NCBI GenBank assembly: GCA_946042585.1
Contig: CAMGDO010000090.1
Location: 1-5,226 of the forward strand
Reading direction: 5' to 3'
DNA length: 5,226 nucleotides
Source: an uncultured Clostridia bacterium
Lineage (GTDB): Bacteria; Bacillota; Clostridia; Christensenellales; Aristaeellaceae
The notes beneath the pieces are model-generated. The model had not been told where the DNA came from. It was given only the letters and a program-made list of their open reading frames with translations, and made no database searches. Shown here in pieces: positions 1 to 5,226 of the stretch (position 1 is its first letter; the number at the start of each line of letters is the position of its first letter). Both the position numbers and the translations under genes were made by a program.

Positions 1-1182
1 GCGCTGGACGCGGGGGTGACGACGGTGAATGATACGTTCACCTGCACGGGCGCCATTCGGGTGGATGGCGACACCATCCGCTGCTGGAAAAACAGCCATG
101 GCAGCGAAACGCTGACGGAAGCGCTGAAAAACAGCTGCAATCCGGTGTTTGTGCAGCTGGCGCTGCGTCTGGGCACGCAGAGAATGTATCAGTATATGCG
201 CGCCTTTGGACTGGGCGTGCGCACGGGCGTGGATCTTCCCGGAGAAAGCGCCGGCATTCTGATCAACAGCCGGTATGTGAAGAATGTGGATCTGGCGCGC
301 ATTGGCTTTGGGCAGAGCGTGGCGGTGACGCCCCTTCAGATGATTACAGTCTTTTCCGCGGTGGTGAACGGCGGCAGGCTGATGAAGCCATACATCGTGG
401 CGGAGGTGCTGGATGATCAGGGAAACACCGTGCAGCGCACGGCATCGCAGGTGGTATCCAATCCGATTCGCCCGGAAACCTCGGCCATCATGCGCGAGCT
501 GCTGGAAAAGGTGGTCAGCGAGGGCGGCGGAAAAAACGCCTATATCGAAGGCTACCGCGTGGGCGGAAAGACGGGCACGGCGCAGGTGTATATCGACGGC
601 AAAGTGTCCTCCAGCGTGCACATCGGTTCCTTTGTAGGCTTTGCCCCGGCGGATCAGCCGCGCTTTGCCGTGCTGGTCATCGTCAATGCGGCCGATGTGC
701 CGGTGGATTACGGCGGAACGACCGCCGCGCCCTTTGCCCGGCAGATCATTGAGGATACGCTGGCGTATCTGGGCTATGAAAAGACCACGAAAACGGAGCA
801 GAAGAAGGCGACGGTGCCCGACCTTACGGGCATGACGCTGGAACAGGCTCAGAAAACGCTCAGAAGCCTGTCTTTGAAATGGGAAACGGATGGCGTGGAC
901 AGCGTGGTGACGGCGCAGATGCCTCCTGCCGGCGGCACAATGATTACCGGCGGTCAGGTGATGCTATATACTGCCGCGCAGGATGCGGCAACGCCCGAAA
1001 CGATGGTGTGTATCCCGGATGTGGTGGGCATGTCTGTGGTGGAGGCCAGCCGTGTGCTGCGTGCGCGGGGGCTTGAGATGCATCTGACCGGCAGCGGAAT
1101 TGCGGTGAAACAGAGCCCGGCAGCAGGTATGTATGCCGCGCAGGGCAGCACCGTGAATGTTTCGTTTGATATGCCGCAGTAG
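1..1182 (+). CDS. Class B penicillin-binding protein (FtsI/SpoVD/PbpB family) with two PASTA domains, 5'-truncated
   Basis: D,D-transpeptidase that cross-links peptidoglycan stem peptides on the outer face of the membrane. The reading frame is open to the window edge (it begins ALDAGV), so the gene is partial and the GTG at 16 is not its start. The 393 visible residues hold the SxN motif as SCN (residues 45-47) and the KTG motif in GGKTGTAQ (190-192), followed by the usual SFVGFAP strand. Two C-terminal PASTA domains follow (about 271-324, starting VPDLTGM, and 336-391, starting IPDVVGM). The SxxK serine motif should lie a few codons upstream of the edge. The N-terminal membrane anchor and dimerisation domain are also missing, perhaps 300 residues by family size. 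Its position directly before murE matches B. subtilis spoVD, but as I recall B. subtilis SpoVD has one PASTA domain and PbpB two, so I do not choose between a sporulation and a division role. The family is certain; the paralogue is not. Confidence 0.95.
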   Translation, partial: ALDAGVTTVNDTFTCTGAIRVDGDTIRCWKNSHGSETLTEALKNSCNPVFVQLALRLGTQRMYQYMRAFGLGVRTGVDLPGESAGILINSRYVKNVDLARIGFGQSVAVTPLQMITVFSAVVNGGRLMKPYIVAEVLDDQGNTVQRTASQVVSNPIRPETSAIMRELLEKVVSEGGGKNAYIEGYRVGGKTGTAQVYIDGKVSSSVHIGSFVGFAPADQPRFAVLVIVNAADVPVDYGGTTAAPFARQIIEDTLAYLGYEKTTKTEQKKATVPDLTGMTLEQAQKTLRSLSLKWETDGVDSVVTAQMPPAGGTMITGGQVMLYTAAQDAATPETMVCIPDVVGMSVVEASRVLRARGLEMHLTGSGIAVKQSPAAGMYAAQGSTVNVSFDMPQ

Positions 1183-1211
1183 TTGTCAAGTGCCACATTT
1201 TTGTATATAAT
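1183..1211 (+). promoter_or_regulatory. Putative sigma-A-type promoter for murE-mraY-murD
   Basis: TTGTCA (1183-1188, one mismatch to TTGACA) is followed by a 17-bp spacer and a perfect TATAAT (1206-1211). The -35 box abuts the TAG stop of the upstream PBP gene. The region is an AT-rich island in otherwise GC-rich DNA. Transcription would start near 1218, leaving a leader of about 29 nt that contains the murE ribosome binding site. This suggests that murE and the genes after it can be transcribed independently of the PBP gene, in addition to any read-through. Function is inferred from sequence only. Confidence 0.72.
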
Positions 1212-1215
1212 ATAC
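1203..1215. repeat. 13-bp perfect inverted repeat over the -10 box
   Basis: GTATAT-A-ATATAC is a perfect 6-bp inverted repeat around one central A, and it fully contains the TATAAT box. It could be an operator half-site pair or simply a by-product of an AT-rich -10 region. The arms are too AT-rich and the loop too short for a useful RNA hairpin. The repeat is directly visible; any regulatory role is speculative. Confidence 0.4.
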
Positions 1216-1233
1216 TGGTTGCCAACGGCGACG

Positions 1234-1240
1234 AAAGGAG
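1234..1240 (+). promoter_or_regulatory. Ribosome binding site of murE
   Basis: AAAGGAG lies 6 nt before the ATG at 1247, a near-ideal Shine-Dalgarno and spacing. It supports this start over the ATG at 1242, which is only 1 nt from the motif and opens a two-codon frame (ATG GCA TGA). Confidence 0.85.
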
Positions 1241-1246
1241 CATGGC

Positions 1247-2707
1247 ATGAAACTGAGTGATTTGCAGCGCGAATGCGCGCAGCTGGTAATAGAACGGCAG
1301 GGCGACTGCGAGGTGACGCAGCCCTTTATGGACAGCCGCGTCAAAACGACAGGCGGCCTGTTTTTCTGCATCTCGGGCGCGCGGTTTGATGCGCATGAAT
1401 TTGCCGCGCAGGCGGTAAGCAACGGCGCGGCGGCGCTGGTGGTGGAGCGGCTGCTTCCGCTGGATGTGCCGCAGCTGCTGGTGCAGGATACGCGTATGGC
1501 GTTTGGCCCCATGTGCGCCGCGCTGTATGGATATCCTGCCCGCCAGATGAAGATGGTGGGCATCACCGGCACCAAGGGGAAGACGACCACAAGCTATCTG
1601 CTCAAAAGCATTCTGGAATGCGCAGGAATGAAATGCGGGCTGATTGGCACGACGGGCAACATGATTGGCCATACGTTTATTTCCAGCCACATGACCACGC
1701 CCGAGGCACATGAGCTGCAGGGACTTTTGCGGCATATGGCGGACGAGCAGGTGCAGGCGGTGGTGATGGAGGTGTCCGCGCATGCCACGGCCATGCACCG
1801 CGTGGACGGCATCCGGTACGACGTGGGCTGCTATACCAATCTGTCGCAGGATCATCTGGACTATTTCGGCACGATGGACAAGTATTTCCAGGCCAAAAAA
1901 GCTTTCTTTTCGCCCTGCTTTGTGCACAGCGCTGCACTGAATGTAGATGATGAGACGACAAAGGACATTCTTGGCGATATTCAGGTGCCGTGCCTGCGCT
2001 TTGGCATCTGCACCAATGCCGACGTATATGCCCGCGATATTGAAATTAGCGAAAACGGCGTGCATTTCCGCCTGTGCGTGGCAAACCGGGGCGAATGCGA
2101 CATCCGGCTGAAAATGACGGGTATCTTCAATGTATACAATGCGCTGACAGCGGCTGCGGCTGCGCTGATGCTGGATGTGTCGCTGGATGACATTGCCCGG
2201 GGGCTGGAAAATGTGCGCGCCGTGCCGGGACGGGCTGAAATGCTCAGCACCGATACGCCCTACAAGGTGCTGCTGGATTATTCGCATTCGCCGGATGCGC
2301 TGGAGAATATCCTTAAATCCGTGCGTGATTTCACGCGCAACCGGGTGATTGTGATGTTTGGCTGCGGCGGCGACCGCGATCATGGCAAGCGTCCGCTGAT
2401 GGGCGAGATCAGCGGACGGCTGGCGGATTATTCCATTCTGACCAGCGATAACCCGCGCAGCGAGGATCCCTATGAGATTCTGGCTGCCATTGAGGAAGGC
2501 ATCCGTCCTACGGGCGCAAAATACACGGTGATTGAAAACCGCCGTGAGGCGATTCGCCATGCGCTGGAAACGGCATGCGCAGGTGATGTGGTGGTGCTGG
2601 CAGGAAAGGGCCATGAAACATATCAGGAAATCCGCGGCAAAAAGTACCCGTTTGACGAGAAGAAACTGGTGCAGGAGCTGCTGATGGAAATGCGCGCGGA
2701 TCATTAA
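1247..2707 (+). CDS. murE: UDP-N-acetylmuramoyl-L-alanyl-D-glutamate--2,6-diaminopimelate ligase (MurE)
   Basis: Cytoplasmic ATP-dependent ligase that adds the third amino acid to UDP-MurNAc-L-Ala-D-Glu. The 486 residues are normal for the family and show its three domains. The N-terminal UDP-binding domain carries DSRV (29-32) and GGLFF. The central ATPase domain has the P-loop GTKGKTT (108-114), TTPE (150-153), EVSAHA (175-180), NLSQDHLDYF (198-207) and AKKAFF, where K217 is the expected carbamylated lysine. The C-terminal domain has DYSHSPDAL (344-352), GCGGDRDHGKRP (372-383), DNPRSEDP (401-408) and GKGHE (453-457). DNPR with GKGHE is the signature of meso-diaminopimelate enzymes; lysine-adding MurE proteins lack that arginine. 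The peptidoglycan is therefore probably the mDAP type. The start is set by AAAGGAG 6 nt upstream. A 64-bp gap with a promoter separates it from the PBP gene, and mraY follows after 23 bp. Identity is secure; substrate choice is inferred from motifs. Confidence 0.97.
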   Translation: MKLSDLQRECAQLVIERQGDCEVTQPFMDSRVKTTGGLFFCISGARFDAHEFAAQAVSNGAAALVVERLLPLDVPQLLVQDTRMAFGPMCAALYGYPARQMKMVGITGTKGKTTTSYLLKSILECAGMKCGLIGTTGNMIGHTFISSHMTTPEAHELQGLLRHMADEQVQAVVMEVSAHATAMHRVDGIRYDVGCYTNLSQDHLDYFGTMDKYFQAKKAFFSPCFVHSAALNVDDETTKDILGDIQVPCLRFGICTNADVYARDIEISENGVHFRLCVANRGECDIRLKMTGIFNVYNALTAAAAALMLDVSLDDIARGLENVRAVPGRAEMLSTDTPYKVLLDYSHSPDALENILKSVRDFTRNRVIVMFGCGGDRDHGKRPLMGEISGRLADYSILTSDNPRSEDPYEILAAIEEGIRPTGAKYTVIENRREAIRHALETACAGDVVVLAGKGHETYQEIRGKKYPFDEKKLVQELLMEMRADH

Positions 2708-2716
2708 CGAAAAAAC

Positions 2717-2725
2717 GGAGAGGTG
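2717..2725 (+). promoter_or_regulatory. Ribosome binding site of mraY
   Basis: GGAGAGGTG sits in the 23-bp gap after the murE TAA. The AGAGG core ends 7 nt before the ATG at 2731. This favours that start over the in-frame ATG at 2740. No promoter or terminator fits in this gap, which points to co-transcription with murE. Confidence 0.8.
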
Positions 2726-2730
2726 TACGC

Positions 2731-3774
2731 ATGATTTACATGTTTGCCGCAGCGGCGCTGGCGGCTGCGATGATGCTTTCGCTGATGCCCGGCTGCATTC
2801 TGAAGCTGAAAAAGCTCAAGTTTGGTCAAACCATGTATGAGCTGGGGCCTCAGTCGCATCTGAACAAAAAGGGCACGCCCAATATGGGCGGCATCGTGAT
2901 GGGACCGGTGACGGTGGTCTGCACAGCGGCGCTGGCGCTGGTCATGCACGCTGCGCATCCCATGCAGGGCTTCTGGAGCCTGGGCAATGCGCTGTGGGGG
3001 CTTTTATTTGCCGCGCTTGGCTCCATGGCGGTGGGCTTTGCGGATGACTATATCAAGGACGTGAAGAAAAACCACGAGGGACTCAAGCCAAGGCAGAAGA
3101 TTGTGGGACAATTGGCTGTGGGTCTTGTGTTTTCCCTGTGGGCATATCATTATGTCGGGAGCGACGTGATTCTGCCCTTCACGGGCAAAACGTGGGATCT
3201 GGGCATTTTCTATATCCCGCTGATTACGCTGACGGTGCTGTTTATGACCAACAGCGCCAACCTTCAGGATGGTCTGGACGGCCTTTTGTCCAGCGTGACG
3301 GTCATGGGGATGGCCGGCTTTGCGGTGATTGCGCTTTTGATGGCGGCTTCTGCCGGAAGCAGCGCGATGCTGAATACCCATGCCGCGGCGCTGATGGCCT
3401 TTGCAATGGCGGGCGCATGCGCAGGCTTTTTGCGGTTCAACCGGTATCCCGCGCAGATCTTCATGGGCGACACGGGCAGCATGTTTATCGGCGGCTGCAT
3501 GGTGGGACTGGCTGTGGTGCTGAAGGTGGAGTTTCTGCTGCTGCTCATCTGCTTCACCTGTGTGATGAGCTCGGTGTCGGTGATGCTGCAGACGGCGTAT
3601 TTCAAATACACGCGAAAGAAAACGGGGACAGGCAAGCGCATTTTCAAGATGTCGCCTATCCATCACCACTTTGAAATGTGCGGCATGAAGGAAACGAGAA
3701 TCGTGGCGATGTACGCCGTGGTGACGGCGGCGCTGTCCGCCCTGGCGGTGCTCTCGATGTACAAATGGTTCTGA
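2731..3774 (+). CDS. mraY: Phospho-N-acetylmuramoyl-pentapeptide transferase (MraY)
   Basis: Integral membrane enzyme that transfers phospho-MurNAc-pentapeptide from UDP to undecaprenyl phosphate, giving lipid I and UMP. At 347 residues it is near the usual length, with many hydrophobic segments consistent with the ten-helix MraY fold (helices not individually mapped). Family motifs appear in order: SHLNKKGTPNMGG (42-54), the Mg-binding and catalytic aspartates in GFADDYIK (D105, D106), NSANLQDGLDGL (174-185), FNRYPAQIFMGDTGS (236-250, D247) and the cytoplasmic PIHHHFE (309-315). The residues expected to be catalytic are all present. Two positions differ from the common consensus: GTPNMGG instead of GTPTMGG, and NLQDG instead of NLTDG. 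It lies 23 bp after murE and 34 bp before the preferred murD start, so it is probably part of one transcript. MurF, whose reaction precedes MraY, is not encoded between them as it is in many other bacteria. Identification is secure. Confidence 0.97.
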   Translation: MIYMFAAAALAAAMMLSLMPGCILKLKKLKFGQTMYELGPQSHLNKKGTPNMGGIVMGPVTVVCTAALALVMHAAHPMQGFWSLGNALWGLLFAALGSMAVGFADDYIKDVKKNHEGLKPRQKIVGQLAVGLVFSLWAYHYVGSDVILPFTGKTWDLGIFYIPLITLTVLFMTNSANLQDGLDGLLSSVTVMGMAGFAVIALLMAASAGSSAMLNTHAAALMAFAMAGACAGFLRFNRYPAQIFMGDTGSMFIGGCMVGLAVVLKVEFLLLLICFTCVMSSVSVMLQTAYFKYTRKKTGTGKRIFKMSPIHHHFEMCGMKETRIVAMYAVVTAALSALAVLSMYKWF

Positions 3775-3792
3775 TGCGCGCAGCGGCGCGGT

Positions 3793-3800
3793 AAAGGGGG
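3793..3800 (+). promoter_or_regulatory. Ribosome binding site that decides the murD start
   Basis: AAAGGGGG is the only Shine-Dalgarno-like stretch before murD. It ends 2 nt before the ATG at 3803 but 8 nt before the in-frame ATG at 3809, so spacing favours 3809. The match is imperfect, since it relies on a G-U pair in the centre of the anti-Shine-Dalgarno. Confidence 0.65.
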
Positions 3801-3808
3801 AAATGCAC

Positions 3809-5203
3809 ATGGCTGAGAATACGGTGTGCAGAAACGACAGGCAGATCTGGCGGGGCAAACGCGTGCTGGTGCTGGGCCTTGCGCGCAGCGGCGTGGCTGT
3901 TGCGCAGCTTCTGTGCAGATATGGCGCGATTCCCATTCTGAACGACCGGAAAACGGCGGAGGAACTGGGCGAGGCGGTAGCGCCTTTGCGCAATCTGCCC
4001 TGCGAGTGGCATCTGGGAGAAGACCCGCTGACGCTGCTTGATGATGCCGATCTGCTGCTGATCAGCCCGGGCGTGCCGATTGACGCGCCGATTGTGCTGG
4101 CGGCGCGGGAAAAGGGCGTGCCGGTGACGGGCGAACTGGAAACGGCTTCGCAGCTGGCTGATGGCATGCTGGTGGCTCTGACGGGAACAAACGGCAAGAC
4201 CACCACGGTGTCGCTGCTGGGCGAGATTTACCGCGCGATGGGCAAAACAGCTTATGTGGCGGGCAATATCGGGTACCCCCTGTCTGCCGCCGCCATGCTG
4301 AGCCAAAAGGACGATGTGCTGGTGGCGGAGGTGTCAAGCTTCCAGCTTGAAACGACGGATACCTTTCATCCGCATGTGGCGGCCGTGCTCAATGTGACGG
4401 AGGATCATCTCAACCGCCACTATACGATGGAAAATTATGCGGCCGTGAAGCGACATATCTTTGCCCGGCAGAATGCAGGCGACACGGCGGTGCTGAATTA
4501 TGACGATGCGCTGTGCCGCAGCATGGCGGAGGGCCTGAGCGGGCAGGTAAAATGGTTTTCCCGCACGCAGCAGGTCAAAGAAGGCGCGTGCGTGCAGGAT
4601 GGGAAGATTGTCATTCGCCATCAGGGCGAAGAAATCACGGTGTGCGGTGTGGAAGAAGTCTATATTCCCGGCCCGCACAATCTGGAAAATGCGTTGGCTG
4701 CGGCGATGATGGCATATGCATCGGGCGTTCCGGCGGAGGTGATCCGCCACGCGCTGCGCACCTTCCGGGGGGTGGAGCATCGCATTGAGTTTGTGCGCGA
4801 GCTGGACGGCGTGAAGTGGTACAATGACAGCAAGGGCACAAACGTGGATTCCACGATCAAGGCCGTTGAGACCATGCGCGCGCCGACGGTGCTGATTCTG
4901 GGCGGCTCGGACAAGCATGTGTCCTTTGACGCGCTGGCGCAGGTGATCGTGCGCAGCGGTCAGATTGCGCAGGTGGTATTGTGCGGAGCAACGGCGCAGC
5001 AGATTGAAGAGGCGCTTTTGCGCGCCGGATATACCGCGATTGCCCATGCGAAGCGCTATCCGGAGGCGGTGAAGCTGTGCCGGACGCTTGCGGTGAAGGG
5101 CGGAAACGTGCTTTTGTCGCCCGCATGCGCGTCCTTTGATCAGTTCAGCGATTACGAGCAGCGCGGGCGGATATTCAAGCAGCTGGTGAATGAACTGAAC
5201 TGA
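3809..5203 (+). CDS. murD: UDP-N-acetylmuramoyl-L-alanine--D-glutamate ligase (MurD)
   Basis: Cytoplasmic ATP-dependent ligase that adds D-glutamate to UDP-MurNAc-L-Ala, the step before MurE. From ATG 3809 it has 464 residues, typical for MurD; starting at ATG 3803 adds only Met-His. The N-terminal Rossmann-like domain shows VLVLGLARSGVA (about 19-30), ISPGVP (85-90) and GELE (108-111). The central ATPase domain has the P-loop GTNGKTT (126-132), GNIG (152-155), EVSSFQLE (174-181), DHLNRH (199-204), the expected carbamylated lysine K214 in AAVKRHIF, and GPHNLENALAA (288-298). The C-terminal domain has FRGVEHRIE (319-327), NDSKGTN (339-345), LGGSDKH (364-370) and SPACASFDQF (437-446). It is complete, ending in TGA at 5201-5203. 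The next cluster gene, expected to be ftsW/spoVE in Bacillus-like order, lies beyond the contig end. Function is secure; the exact start is less so. Confidence 0.97.
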   Translation: MAENTVCRNDRQIWRGKRVLVLGLARSGVAVAQLLCRYGAIPILNDRKTAEELGEAVAPLRNLPCEWHLGEDPLTLLDDADLLLISPGVPIDAPIVLAAREKGVPVTGELETASQLADGMLVALTGTNGKTTTVSLLGEIYRAMGKTAYVAGNIGYPLSAAAMLSQKDDVLVAEVSSFQLETTDTFHPHVAAVLNVTEDHLNRHYTMENYAAVKRHIFARQNAGDTAVLNYDDALCRSMAEGLSGQVKWFSRTQQVKEGACVQDGKIVIRHQGEEITVCGVEEVYIPGPHNLENALAAAMMAYASGVPAEVIRHALRTFRGVEHRIEFVRELDGVKWYNDSKGTNVDSTIKAVETMRAPTVLILGGSDKHVSFDALAQVIVRSGQIAQVVLCGATAQQIEEALLRAGYTAIAHAKRYPEAVKLCRTLAVKGGNVLLSPACASFDQFSDYEQRGRIFKQLVNELN

Positions 5204-5207
5204 TTTC

Positions 5208-5226
5208 CTGTCTCTTATACACATCT
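5208..5226 (+). other. Untrimmed Nextera adapter (synthetic Tn5 mosaic end)
   Basis: CTGTCTCTTATACACATCT is identical over all 19 bp to the reverse complement of the transposase mosaic end used in Nextera libraries, and it occupies the exact terminus of the window. It is not a natural IS50 end. The outer end carries A at position 4 and AG at positions 17-18, whereas here they are T and TC; the inner end differs in the middle. Genomic sequence therefore ends at about 5207. On the minus strand these bases encode MCIRDR, a known artefact N-terminus, so no gene should be called from them. Confidence 0.96.

Noticed and set aside
1242..1250. Two-codon frame ATG GCA TGA overlapping the murE start, as a possible translation-control mini-ORF
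   Set aside because: The ATG is only 1 nt from the Shine-Dalgarno, too close for efficient initiation, and CATGGCATG is easily produced by chance.
1895..1900. Run of six A in murE as a possible frameshift site
   Set aside because: It reads AAA AAA in frame, not the A AAA AAG phase needed for -1 slippage, and the two lysines belong to the conserved carbamylated-lysine motif. The frame continues normally.
944..2704. 586-codon open frame on the minus strand, antisense to the end of the PBP gene and all of murE
   Set aside because: It is codon-aligned with murE, so it stays open simply because murE uses no TTA, CTA or TCA codons, as expected in a GC-rich genome. The translation is rich in His, Arg and Gln with no recognisable domain, and murE on the other strand has every family motif.
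3776..3790. GCGCG-rich stretch after the mraY stop as a terminator or attenuator hairpin
   Set aside because: Only about 4 bp can pair and no T-tract follows. The adjacent murD ribosome binding site suggests continued transcription and translation.
3004..4206. 400-codon minus-strand open frame over mraY and the start of murD
   Set aside because: It is codon-aligned with mraY, so the same GC-bias explanation holds. It crosses two well-supported genes and shows no domain of its own.
4334..5224. 296-codon minus-strand open frame beginning MCIRDR
   Set aside because: Its start codon lies in the sequencing adapter and the rest is the codon-aligned complement of murD.
5208..5226. Possible natural Tn5/IS50 end, suggesting a mobile element
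   Set aside because: The 19-mer is the engineered mosaic end, not the natural outer or inner end, and it falls exactly at the contig terminus.

Overview
This 5,226-bp window is one stretch of the division and cell wall (dcw) cluster, with all genes on the + strand. The order is the C-terminal part of a PASTA-bearing class B penicillin-binding protein, then murE, mraY and murD. The sequence is GC-rich (roughly 60% by eye). It has strong purine-rich ribosome binding sites and one textbook sigma-A-type promoter. A PASTA-tailed PBP directly followed by murE-mraY-murD, with no murF between murE and mraY, resembles the Bacillus subtilis spoVD-murE-mraY-murD arrangement. I infer a GC-rich Bacillota, probably a Clostridia-like gut or environmental lineage. 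The genus cannot be told from this sequence.

Layout: 1-1182 is the PBP fragment, cut off by the left edge just downstream of where its SxxK serine motif should lie. The 64-bp gap 1183-1246 holds TTGTCA-17 bp-TATAAT and a clear Shine-Dalgarno for murE. murE (1247-2707), mraY (2731-3774) and murD (3809-5203) follow with gaps of 23 and 34 bp, each with its own ribosome binding site. There is no gene-free stretch over 300 bp, and I see no terminator, tRNA, rRNA, CRISPR array or insertion sequence.

How they work together: MurD adds D-Glu to UDP-MurNAc-L-Ala in the cytoplasm. MurE then adds the third residue, very probably meso-diaminopimelate judging by its DNPR and GKGHE motifs. After MurF (not in this window) completes the pentapeptide, MraY transfers phospho-MurNAc-pentapeptide onto undecaprenyl phosphate at the membrane to make lipid I. 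The PBP cross-links the finished peptidoglycan outside the cell.

The last 19 bases (5208-5226) are identical to the synthetic Tn5 mosaic end used in Nextera libraries. They are an untrimmed sequencing adapter, not genome. Real sequence therefore ends about 4 bp after the murD stop codon, and any minus-strand protein starting MCIRDR there is an artefact. I found no previously undescribed system. The window is ordinary, conserved peptidoglycan synthesis, and the points worth a second look are the adapter, the internal promoter with its palindromic -10 region, the choice of murD start, and small motif variations.
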